Source: an uncultured Erysipelotrichaceae bacterium (GTDB lineage: Bacteria; Bacillota_I; Bacilli_A; RFN20; CAG-826). From it: a stretch of 11,847 nucleotides of DNA. The position numbers and the translations under genes were made by a program. A model generated the notes under the pieces. It was not told where the DNA came from. It ran no database searches and saw nothing but the letters and a program-made list of their open reading frames with translations. The DNA is taken from positions 1 to 11,847 of the forward strand of contig CADBDO010000018.1 in NCBI GenBank assembly GCA_902793515.1. The letters run 5' to 3'. Shown here piece by piece: positions 1-6,582 of the stretch (positions are counted from its first letter, which is position 1; every line of letters begins with the position of its first letter).

Positions 1-25
1 CAATGTGGCTAAACTAATACGGCAC

Positions 26-103
26 GGCGGAATTGGTGAAGTGGTCTAACACAACCGGCTGTGAACCGGTCATTCGGGAGTTCAAATCTCCTATTCCGCC
101 CCA
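26..103 (+). tRNA. tRNA-His (anticodon GTG)
   Basis: A full cloverleaf can be folded by hand. The acceptor stem pairs 27-33 with 93-99, and the extra G at 26 (G-1) faces discriminator C100, which is the histidine tRNA hallmark. The D stem is GTG/CAC, the anticodon stem ACCGG/CCGGT closes loop CTGTGAA with anticodon GTG, and the T stem GGGAG/CTCCT closes loop TTCAAAT. The 3' CCA is encoded (101-103). A TAATAC sequence lies just upstream, but it is too close to assign as a promoter with any confidence. The tRNA may be the last of a cluster beginning outside the window. Confidence 0.97.
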
Positions 104-113
104 GAATGAAATT

Positions 114-141
114 AACGGCAGAAATAACCTGCCGTTTTTTT
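114..141 (+). terminator. Intrinsic terminator after tRNA-His
   Basis: AACGGCAG (114-121) pairs perfectly with CTGCCGTT (129-136) around a 7-nt loop and runs into a T tract. It ends the tRNA transcript. Confidence 0.93.
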
Positions 142-237
142 GTGTCTTTTGTCTAAAACGTACCATCTCAAAAACACTATGTTTTATATAAAAATAAAAC
201 ACCAGTTAATAATCTCTTTGGACATAAAATACAAAGA

Positions 238-256
238 TTATATACATAGTATATAA
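238..256. promoter_or_regulatory. AT-rich palindrome, possible operator
   Basis: TTATATAC and GTATATAA form perfect 8-bp arms around a 3-bp centre (ATA). The palindrome lies 17 bp upstream of the heptamer repeats of the giant-protein promoter. It could be a repressor or accessory-factor site. In DNA this AT-rich, chance symmetry is also possible. No T tract follows, so it is not a terminator. Confidence 0.35.
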
Positions 257-273
257 ATCCAAGTTTCCTCTAT

Positions 274-310
274 TTTTGTGGCACTTTTGTGAAATATCGA
301 AAGATACCAT
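274..310 (+). promoter_or_regulatory. Promoter with 11-bp-period heptamer repeats (site A)
   Basis: TTTTGTG occurs at 274-280 and again at 285-291, separated by GCAC, a period of exactly 11 bp. Thirteen bp later comes TACCAT (305-310), read as the -10. The hexamer at the usual -35 position (CACTTT, 282-287) is not consensus and lies between and within the repeats, as at activator-dependent Pho-box or SARP promoters. The same arrangement recurs at 6141-6177 and 8685-8721. The predicted transcript start is near 317, giving a leader of about 57 nt for the 1900-residue protein. Confidence 0.72.
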
Positions 311-330
311 TGTGTCAGCTAATTACATAA

Positions 331-354
331 CGGGAAAACGTATATTTTTTTCCG
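331..354 (+). other. Leader hairpin upstream of the giant-protein ribosome site
   Basis: CGGGAAAA (331-338) pairs with TTTTTCCG (347-354), with one G-T pair, just 5' of the AAGGAGG ribosome-binding site at 359-365. It may protect the mRNA end or tune initiation. It is not followed by a T tract. The small protein at 6245 has a comparable leader hairpin. Confidence 0.45.
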
Positions 355-373
355 CTATAAGGAGGATTGGACC

Positions 374-3300
374 ATGAAGAAAACGAGTCTAATTAAGAAG
401 ATCGCGCTATCTTTAGCGTGCTTTTTAGGCCTTAGCGCAGGCGTCAGTGCGGTCGCCACAATGAGTGATGCAAAAGCCATTGATGCTTACATTACGCCTA
501 TCCAAAACGCCAAAGAAGGAGGAACGACCGAGGTCTTTGACATCACTGTTGCCCGCGGCAACAACATGCGACCTGGCTCGTTCGACTTCCGCTACTTTGG
601 GTACTCAGCCAGTTATTCAGAGCCCTGGATGAATTTTGACAACAACTACGATCATGAGATGTATTTCAACTCCCCAACGATCATCAGAAGCGTGGACATC
701 TCTTTCAGCAAAGCGATGAACGTCAGTCCTTATCAGCAAGTTTCAAAGGATAAAGTGCGTTTCACCGTCACTGGCAGTGGAACAACCTACACAGGAAACG
801 GTGGGCTCCACATTTCCAACATCAATAAAAAATGCAACCTCACCATCAAATTCGAATATGTATACGATCCTGATAGCACCGTTGAGATTTATGACCCTGT
901 AGTTAGCGTCACACGCGATAGCGCTAATGTGGTTACTTTTAATGCCAATGGAATCGGAACAGCTCCTGCTTCCCAGGAAGTCGGCGATGGCGAAAAAGTC
1001 ACAAAGCCGACAAATCCAAAAGCAACCGGTTATACCTTCGGAGGTTGGTATAAAGAGCCTGCCTGCACAAACGCATGGAATTTCGATACCGACACCGTCA
1101 CCAAGGACACCACCCTCTACGCGAAGTGGACTCACATCGATTTCGCGATCAGCTGGGATTTCGATGGTGGAACTACCCCGGTTACTTACCCAACTAGCTA
1201 CCACCAGATGGTCGGCTTTGCCATCGATCCTGCCAACAACCCAGTCAAAGCTGGTTATGAGTTCGTTGGTTGGAGCGGAACTGGCATCAGCGGAACATCG
1301 ATGTCCATCAATGTTCCTTCCGGCAGCACTGGCAACAGAAGCTACAAAGCCAACTGGGAATTAGAAGAATACACCATCGATTACGGTTCGTATTACGTTG
1401 AAGGAAACCCAACGAAATACACCATCTTCACCGAGACTTTCACCTTAATCAACCCAACATATACCGGTTACACCTTTGCCGGTTGGAGCGGTACTGACAT
1501 CCCAGACGATGAGACCTGCATGACCGTCACCATCCCTCAGGGATCGACTGGCAACAGAGAATACTGGGGCCACGTCCAAGCCAATAAATACGATGTCACC
1601 CTCGATCCAAACGGTGGCAGTGGCGGAACATCCGAAATCAAAGCCACTTATGGCTCAGGAATGCCTAAAGTCAATTCCCTTCCAACTTGGGAAGGCCATA
1701 CCTTCATCGGTTACTTTGACGCCGTCGAAGGCGGAGCAATGTACATCAATGGCAGTGGCAATTCCGCCAGAAGCTGGAATAAAGCCCATGAATGGACCCT
1801 TTACGCCCACTGGCTCGTCAATGTCGATTGCACCGTCGAAATGGATAACGGTTTCAGCGGAGTCTACGATGGCGACGATCACTACATCGTCGTCTCTCCA
1901 ACCATTGCCACCACAGGTGAGCCTTTGACTGACGCCACTATCTATTACGGAACCAGCGAAAGCTCCTGCAACAACAGCGATCTTGAGCAATTCAAATTCT
2001 CCGAAGCCGGCGATTACACCGTCTATTACAAAGTCGAAAGAGATGGTTACCAAACCAAAACCGGAAGCAAGTCTTTCACCATCGCAAAGGCCGAATCCGC
2101 AATCGAATCCAATCCAACAGCCATCACCGGACTTCAGTACACTGGCGAAGATCAAACCCTTATCCAAGCCGGATCTGCCAACTATGGCAACATGCTTTAT
2201 GCCTTAACCGACGAAGAGGTCGTTCCAGCTGACGGCGCTTTTAGCGAAGACCTCCCAGAAGCCTGCGATGTCGGCACCTACTATGTCTTCTATAAGACGA
2301 ATGGCGATAGCAACCATAACCCAGTCGCCTCTTCAGAGACTCAGATGGTGACCGTCCAGATCTCAAGAGTCAGCAGAACAGAAGCTGTGCTTCTTGACCA
2401 AGAAGTTCAGACCTTCATCAATACCTATGAAGAGAGATTCGAAAACATCACCGATGGTCTCGAAGATTATTTGCTCGATTTCGAAGATGAAGCCATCGTA
2501 GAAGATAACGTCACCGCTTCAGAACTCGAAGACTTGATCGAAGAAATGAGAGAGCACTTCAGCCTTGCCAAAGTCGCCATCATGGAAAGAATGATCGAGG
2601 ACATCAATGTCGTCGTCTATCCGGATTCCGAAACTGCCTTAGAAGAAACCCGTAGTTACTACGACAACGTCTTGACCGCTGATGAAAAACTCATGGTCGA
2701 TGGCGATCTCTACGACAACTTTATGTTCTGCGAGAGCGTCTATGATAAAGTCGACAACGTCGTTACGCTCGTCAAGAGCCTCCCAACCCCATCCGAAGAG
2801 GAAACCTACTTCGATGCCTGCGATGCCGCTTATGAAGCCTACATCAACCTTTCAGCCAACGAAAAAGACGTCTTTGAAAACAACACCGAAGACGATTACC
2901 TTAAGACCCTCCTCGACAATTGCGGGGCCGCTAACACAATTGAGCTCATCAAGAACATCGGAGAAGTCACCTATGATGGTGGTGATACCGATAGCGAAGA
3001 GGCCATCAGAACCGCTGAAAGCAGCTATCAGTCCTTAACTCCTGACCGTCAGGCCATCGTCCAAGCCGTCAACTACGACAAGCTCCTTAGAGCCCGCGAA
3101 ATCTATGACGCGGTCGATGATTTGGTCAATTTGACTGAGCATCTCCCAACTCCAGCCGAAGACGCCGACTATTACGATGCAGTCGATGCTGCCTACGAAT
3201 TCTATGGCACCTTAGACGAAGATGAACTCGCCGTCTTTAATGGTGCTACCGATAGCAACCACGCTAAAAAGCTCCTTGATAATGTCGCCGCTCGCGAAGT

Positions 3301-6076
3301 CATCGAGATGATCGAAGACATCGGCGATCTCGTCTATGGCGGTGGAACCAATGACTCCTCAGCCGCCATCACCGCCGCGAAGAACGCCCTCGAAGCCTTA
3401 AGCGTTGACCAGAAAGATATCGTCGACTTAGTCAACGGAGAGACTCTCTATCATGACTATGAGGTCTATAACGCCGTCGATGATGTCGTGGATCTTATCA
3501 AAGCCATCCCAACTCCATCCGAAGAAGAAAGCTACTTCAGAGCGGTTGATACTGCCTACCAGGCCTATCTCACCCTCTCATTCGAAGAACTTGTCCTCCT
3601 TCGTGCCGCCATCGACGCCAACCACGAAAAGATCCTCCTCGATCACCTTGCCGCCCGCGAAGCCATCGAGAAGATCAAGGATATTGGCACCCTCACTTAT
3701 GATAAGGGTCAGTCCGACTCCTTAGAGGACATCGAAGAAGCGGAAGAAGCCTATGCCGCTTTATCCGCTGACCAGAAAGCCATGGTCGATGCCGTCAATA
3801 AGGGTACCCTCACCCATGACCGCGCCGTATATGAAAACGTTGACCACGTCGTCAAACTCATCGAAGAAATCGGTGAAGTCAAATATAACGATGAGACCAA
3901 GGCCAAGATCGATGCCGCCAGAACCGCTTACGATGCTTTGACCGAAGAAGAAAAAGCCTTAGTCGGTTCCTTCAACCATAGCAACAAGACCTTAGAAGAT
4001 GATGAGGCCGTCTACGAAGCCTTGAAGGTCATCGCTGAAATCGGTGAAGTCGGTTACGACACCGATACCGAAGACAAGATCGAGAAAGCTAGGGAGATCT
4101 ATGATTCCCTTAGCGACGATCAGAAAGCCCTCCTTGGCGAAGAGCCTCTTGGCACCTTAACCAATGCCGAAAGCGACTACGCCACGATGAAAACCAATAG
4201 CGACACCCTCGTCACCGTTCTCCTTATCGTCACCTTCCTCGCCCTCCTTGGTGGAATCTTCTTCCTTGTCTTCCTCCTTTGGAAGAGAAAGAAGGAAAAA
4301 GAAGACGAAGAAAACAAAAAAGAGCCAGCAAAAGCCATGTCAATTGCCGGATTCCTCCCATTCATCGTCTTAACTAGCCACTATGTAGACGCCCCATACG
4401 TCATCCTCTACATCATCGCTCCAATCGCTGTCCTTATCTGGATCGCCGTCCTCGTTCTCTTCATCTTGGGCAAGAAGGGCATCGGACCTTTCAAAAAGAA
4501 AGCCACCCCAAAAGTCAAAGAAGAAAAGAAGCCTGAAGAAAAGGCAGAGGAACCGGTCGAAGAAAAGAAAGAGGAAGAGAAACGAGCCGAAGAGAAACCT
4601 CTCGAAAAAGAAGAGGAGAAAGCCGCTCCTGAATCCGAACCTTCTAAAGAAGAAGAGGAAGACGAAGTCGTCACCGTCTCTGATGAGAAAGGCAATCTCT
4701 TTGAGATCAGGTTCATCAAATCCTTCACCGCCAAACTCAGCCAGTCCCCAGAAGAGACGAAGAAGTACTACGAAGAGCTCAAGAACGAGGTCCTCTCTTA
4801 CAAGAAGACCAATTCAAGAGTCTCCTGGCACTACGACTCCGTCAACTCCGGGCGCAGCCAAGTCCTTAGGTTCGCCATCAGAGGCAAGACCTTAGGAGTC
4901 TATCTCCCTCTCGACCCAAAGAAATACCTCGACAGCAAATACAAAGTCGAGAGAGTCTTCTCGAAGAAGTATGAGGACACCCCATGCCTTTACCGCATCA
5001 AGAACGACAGAAGATGCGCCTACGCCAAAGATCTCATCGCGACCGTTGCTAAGAACCTTGGCCTCGAAAAAGGCAAGGAGCGGCATGAGCCCTACATGAT
5101 TCCTTACGAATCCACCAAAGCCTTGCTCGCCAAAGGCCTCATCAAGGAACAGAAGGTCGCGATGCAGAAAAAGCCTGAGCCGGTCATCGTTGAGACTAAA
5201 CAGACCGCCGATGGCGATGAGATCGTCAGGACCAGGGATGGCAGCGGAACCCTCTTCGAGATCAGATACGTCAAGTCCTTCACCGCCAAGCTCTCGCAGT
5301 CTAGCGAAGAGGTGAGGAAGTACTACAACCTCATCAAGAACCACGCTCTCTCCTATAAGAAAGCCAATTCGAGGATCTCCTGGCACTATGACGCCGTAAA
5401 CGTCGGCAGGGATCAAGTCCTCAAGTTCGCGATCAGAGGCAAGACCTTATGCGTCTATTACGCCCTTGATGAGGCGGATGAGAAGTACAAGGTTGAGGCG
5501 GCCAAATCGAAGAAATTCGAGGATACGCCATGCCTCTACCGCATCAAAAACGACAGAAGAAGCGCCTACGCCAAAGAGCTTATCGACATCGTGATGAAAA
5601 AAGCCCATGTCGAGCTAGGCAAGGAATCGAGTGAGGATTTCACCGTCCCATACGAATCCACCAAAGCCCTCTTAGCAAAAGGACTCATCAAGGAATTCAA
5701 GAAGAAAGTCAAAGAGACCGAGAAAGAAGAGTTCATAGACGAGCACCACGAGGATATCTCCGTTGAGGAAGCCGACGCCAGAATGTCTGACGAAGCGGCC
5801 GCCGCAAGCATCGAAGTGGACGCCAAGAGCAAAAAGCACGAAGGCAAGAAAGGAATCATCAATATCGACACCATCAGCAAAAACTTCCACGATGGCGATA
5901 AAGTTGACCTCGAAGCCTTATGGGCCAAGAAGCTCATCCCTCAAAGCGTGGGCTACGTCAAAGTCTTAGCGAGAGGCACCATCAACAAGAGACTCGACCT
6001 TGATCTCCAGGATTATTCCATCCAAGCGGTCAAGATGGTTCTCCTTGAAGGCGGTACCGTTAAGAAGGCCAAATAA
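374..6076 (+). CDS. Giant envelope-spanning protein: InlB-type repeats, helical repeats, three membrane segments, cytoplasmic tandem domains, uL15-like C-terminus
   Basis: This 1900-residue protein starts at ATG 374, 8 nt after AAGGAGG. A signal peptide covers about residues 1-35 (possible AxA sites VSA and AKA). An unassigned strand-rich region follows (36-185), then four Listeria-Bacteroides/InlB B-type repeats (about 186-480, with GYTFxGW-type cores and 'YAKW'/'YAHW' ends), immunoglobulin-like strand-rich domains (about 481-665), and about nine three-helix repeats (about 666-1275, recurring IGxVxY, LSxDQKAxV). Membrane segments are near 1279-1303, 1322-1338 and 1343-1366; Lys/Arg clusters after the first and third place the C-terminus in the cytoplasm. 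The inside part has a Lys/Glu linker (1367-1440), two copies of an unassigned domain (about 1440-1592 and 1625-1776), and a uL15-like end (about 1824-1900). There is no LPXTG signal. I infer a surface receptor, adhesin or scaffold linked to cytoplasmic RNA or ribosomes. Its function is unknown. Confidence 0.93.
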   Translation: MKKTSLIKKIALSLACFLGLSAGVSAVATMSDAKAIDAYITPIQNAKEGGTTEVFDITVARGNNMRPGSFDFRYFGYSASYSEPWMNFDNNYDHEMYFNSPTIIRSVDISFSKAMNVSPYQQVSKDKVRFTVTGSGTTYTGNGGLHISNINKKCNLTIKFEYVYDPDSTVEIYDPVVSVTRDSANVVTFNANGIGTAPASQEVGDGEKVTKPTNPKATGYTFGGWYKEPACTNAWNFDTDTVTKDTTLYAKWTHIDFAISWDFDGGTTPVTYPTSYHQMVGFAIDPANNPVKAGYEFVGWSGTGISGTSMSINVPSGSTGNRSYKANWELEEYTIDYGSYYVEGNPTKYTIFTETFTLINPTYTGYTFAGWSGTDIPDDETCMTVTIPQGSTGNREYWGHVQANKYDVTLDPNGGSGGTSEIKATYGSGMPKVNSLPTWEGHTFIGYFDAVEGGAMYINGSGNSARSWNKAHEWTLYAHWLVNVDCTVEMDNGFSGVYDGDDHYIVVSPTIATTGEPLTDATIYYGTSESSCNNSDLEQFKFSEAGDYTVYYKVERDGYQTKTGSKSFTIAKAESAIESNPTAITGLQYTGEDQTLIQAGSANYGNMLYALTDEEVVPADGAFSEDLPEACDVGTYYVFYKTNGDSNHNPVASSETQMVTVQISRVSRTEAVLLDQEVQTFINTYEERFENITDGLEDYLLDFEDEAIVEDNVTASELEDLIEEMREHFSLAKVAIMERMIEDINVVVYPDSETALEETRSYYDNVLTADEKLMVDGDLYDNFMFCESVYDKVDNVVTLVKSLPTPSEEETYFDACDAAYEAYINLSANEKDVFENNTEDDYLKTLLDNCGAANTIELIKNIGEVTYDGGDTDSEEAIRTAESSYQSLTPDRQAIVQAVNYDKLLRAREIYDAVDDLVNLTEHLPTPAEDADYYDAVDAAYEFYGTLDEDELAVFNGATDSNHAKKLLDNVAAREVIEMIEDIGDLVYGGGTNDSSAAITAAKNALEALSVDQKDIVDLVNGETLYHDYEVYNAVDDVVDLIKAIPTPSEEESYFRAVDTAYQAYLTLSFEELVLLRAAIDANHEKILLDHLAAREAIEKIKDIGTLTYDKGQSDSLEDIEEAEEAYAALSADQKAMVDAVNKGTLTHDRAVYENVDHVVKLIEEIGEVKYNDETKAKIDAARTAYDALTEEEKALVGSFNHSNKTLEDDEAVYEALKVIAEIGEVGYDTDTEDKIEKAREIYDSLSDDQKALLGEEPLGTLTNAESDYATMKTNSDTLVTVLLIVTFLALLGGIFFLVFLLWKRKKEKEDEENKKEPAKAMSIAGFLPFIVLTSHYVDAPYVILYIIAPIAVLIWIAVLVLFILGKKGIGPFKKKATPKVKEEKKPEEKAEEPVEEKKEEEKRAEEKPLEKEEEKAAPESEPSKEEEEDEVVTVSDEKGNLFEIRFIKSFTAKLSQSPEETKKYYEELKNEVLSYKKTNSRVSWHYDSVNSGRSQVLRFAIRGKTLGVYLPLDPKKYLDSKYKVERVFSKKYEDTPCLYRIKNDRRCAYAKDLIATVAKNLGLEKGKERHEPYMIPYESTKALLAKGLIKEQKVAMQKKPEPVIVETKQTADGDEIVRTRDGSGTLFEIRYVKSFTAKLSQSSEEVRKYYNLIKNHALSYKKANSRISWHYDAVNVGRDQVLKFAIRGKTLCVYYALDEADEKYKVEAAKSKKFEDTPCLYRIKNDRRSAYAKELIDIVMKKAHVELGKESSEDFTVPYESTKALLAKGLIKEFKKKVKETEKEEFIDEHHEDISVEEADARMSDEAAAASIEVDAKSKKHEGKKGIINIDTISKNFHDGDKVDLEALWAKKLIPQSVGYVKVLARGTINKRLDLDLQDYSIQAVKMVLLEGGTVKKAK
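4688..5702 (+). repeat. Tandem duplication encoding two copies of an unassigned cytoplasmic domain
   Basis: The segments at about 4688-5152 and 5243-5702 encode near-parallel stretches. Shared landmarks in order are KSFTAKLSQS, KKYY/RKYY, LSYKK, SRVSWHYD/SRISWHYD, FAIRGKTL, DTPCLYRIKNDRR, AYAK and PYESTKALLAKGLIKE. The copies are joined by a linker of about 30 residues. Divergence is concentrated in the linkers and helix surfaces, while FAIRGKTL and DTPCLYRIKNDRR are nearly invariant, as expected for two working copies. Confidence 0.85.
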
Positions 6077-6090
6077 CCCTTTGGAAAATT

Positions 6091-6116
6091 GCCTGATTTA
6101 AGAATCAGGCTTTTTT
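6091..6116 (+). terminator. Intrinsic terminator of the giant gene
   Basis: GCCTGATT (6091-6098) pairs perfectly with AATCAGGC (6103-6110) around a TAAG tetraloop and is followed by six T. It lies 14 bp after the stop codon, so the next gene needs its own promoter. Confidence 0.96.
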
Positions 6117-6140
6117 CATCCTTAGGGAAAAATAGCCCTG

Positions 6141-6177
6141 CTTTGTGGCGCTTCTGTGACAATCTGTGATTTATAGT
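6141..6177 (+). promoter_or_regulatory. Promoter with 11-bp-period heptamer repeats (site B)
   Basis: CTTTGTG (6141-6147) and TTCTGTG (6152-6158) are spaced with an 11-bp period, joined by GCGC. Thirteen bp follow before TATAGT (6172-6177), a near-consensus -10. A third partial copy, ATCTGTG, is at 6162-6168 (period 10). The hexamer at the normal -35 position (CGCTTC) is not consensus. The arrangement matches sites A and C and serves the 63-residue protein, with a leader of about 60 nt. Confidence 0.7.
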
Positions 6178-6190
6178 AGGTTCACCAAAA

Positions 6191-6218
6191 GCATTTTCGC
6201 CATATTCTGCCGAAAAGC
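6191..6218 (+). other. Leader hairpin upstream of the tail-anchored protein
   Basis: TTTTCG (6194-6199) pairs with CGAAAA (6211-6216), extended by GC/GC (6191-6192 with 6217-6218) past one bulged A. It sits 13 nt before the TAAGGAGG ribosome site, in a position similar to the hairpin in the giant gene's leader. Confidence 0.4.
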
Positions 6219-6244
6219 CACTTTGTTTCTTAAGGAGGAAAAAC

Positions 6245-6436
6245 ATGGACAACTTCTGGTTCGAAGAAGAAGGCTCTGAATGGGACAAAGAAGATTTTAA
6301 GAAGTACGGATCAGAACAGGCGAAGGCTAAAAAGAAGCAGAAGAAGGCCAAGTACGTTCTCCTCGTATCTGGAATCGGCCTTCTCACCGCCCTCGTCCTC
6401 GTCCTTGGACTCGTCTTCGGACTTGGCGCCCATTAA
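6245..6436 (+). CDS. Small C-tail-anchored membrane protein, function unknown
   Basis: This gene encodes 63 residues. ATG 6245 follows TAAGGAGG at ideal spacing, which supports a real small gene. Residues 1-20 are acidic and aromatic (MDNFWFEEEG and on), residues 21-36 are strongly basic (KAKKKQKKAK), and residues 37-61 form one hydrophobic helix with only GAH near the end. With no signal peptide and lysines before the helix, the N-terminal part should face the cytoplasm. It has its own promoter of the same type as the giant gene upstream and the RNA downstream, and its own terminator, so it is probably co-regulated with them. It might be an accessory subunit for the giant protein or modulate the neighbouring kinase. 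I recognise no family. Confidence 0.85.
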   Translation: MDNFWFEEEGSEWDKEDFKKYGSEQAKAKKKQKKAKYVLLVSGIGLLTALVLVLGLVFGLGAH

Positions 6437-6446
6437 TTAGAAGCCA

Positions 6447-6493
6447 AGGGTTAAACACCCTAACTTAGTCAAAAGGTTACGCGGCTTGTAACC
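6447..6493 (+). other. Two stem-loops in the 3' untranslated region
   Basis: AGGGT/ACCCT (6447-6451 with 6457-6461) and GGTTAC/GTAACC (6475-6480 with 6488-6493) stand between the stop codon and the terminator. Neither has a T tract. They could stabilise the mRNA end or form part of a short 3'-derived RNA. Confidence 0.4.
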
Positions 6494-6495
6494 AC

Positions 6496-6529
6496 AAGGT
6501 CCTTGCGCCACAGGGGCCTTTTTCTTTTT
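6496..6529 (+). terminator. Intrinsic terminator after the small membrane protein
   Basis: AAGGTCCT (6496-6503) pairs with GGGGCCTT (6513-6520), including G-T pairs, followed by a T-rich tract. It separates the small gene from the two-component operon. Confidence 0.85.
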
Positions 6530-6564
6530 ACGTGTGCATTATTTTTATAAAATGTCAAATTTTG

Positions 6565-6570
6565 TATAAT
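6565..6570 (+). promoter_or_regulatory. -10 element of the two-component operon
   Basis: A perfect TATAAT lies 12 bp before the kinase start codon. No convincing -35 is seen 17 bp upstream (T-rich). The heptamer-repeat motif of sites A-C is absent, so the regulator does not obviously drive its own operon through that motif. The predicted transcript start falls about 5-7 nt before ATG 6583. Confidence 0.65.
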
Positions 6571-6582
6571 ATAAAGTAACAA

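Noticed and set aside
138..166. TTTTGTG, TTTTGTC and a TACCAT resembling a fourth copy of the promoter motif
   Set aside because: The period is 9 rather than 11 and the gap to TACCAT is 7 rather than 13. It overlaps the tRNA terminator and no separate unit follows before site A. It may be a decayed copy, but I cannot support it.
14..202. Minus-strand reading frame of 62 codons
   Set aside because: It runs antisense through the tRNA-His and its terminator and has no ribosome site, so it is a chance frame.
279..293. TGGCAC in sites A and C resembling a sigma-54 -24 element
   Set aside because: The required GC at -12, 12 bp after the GG, is AA or AC in all three sites, the neighbouring regulator is not NtrC-type, and the -10 hexamers at fixed distance fit a sigma-70-type promoter better.
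743..5969. Many overlapping reading frames on both strands inside the giant gene (up to 174 codons)
   Set aside because: They are shadows of its biased codon use (few stops in other frames), lack ribosome sites and give low-complexity peptides.
374..6076. Giant protein as a classical sortase-anchored internalin
   Set aside because: There is no LPXTG motif, and about 535 residues follow the last membrane segment, so the protein continues into the cytoplasm.
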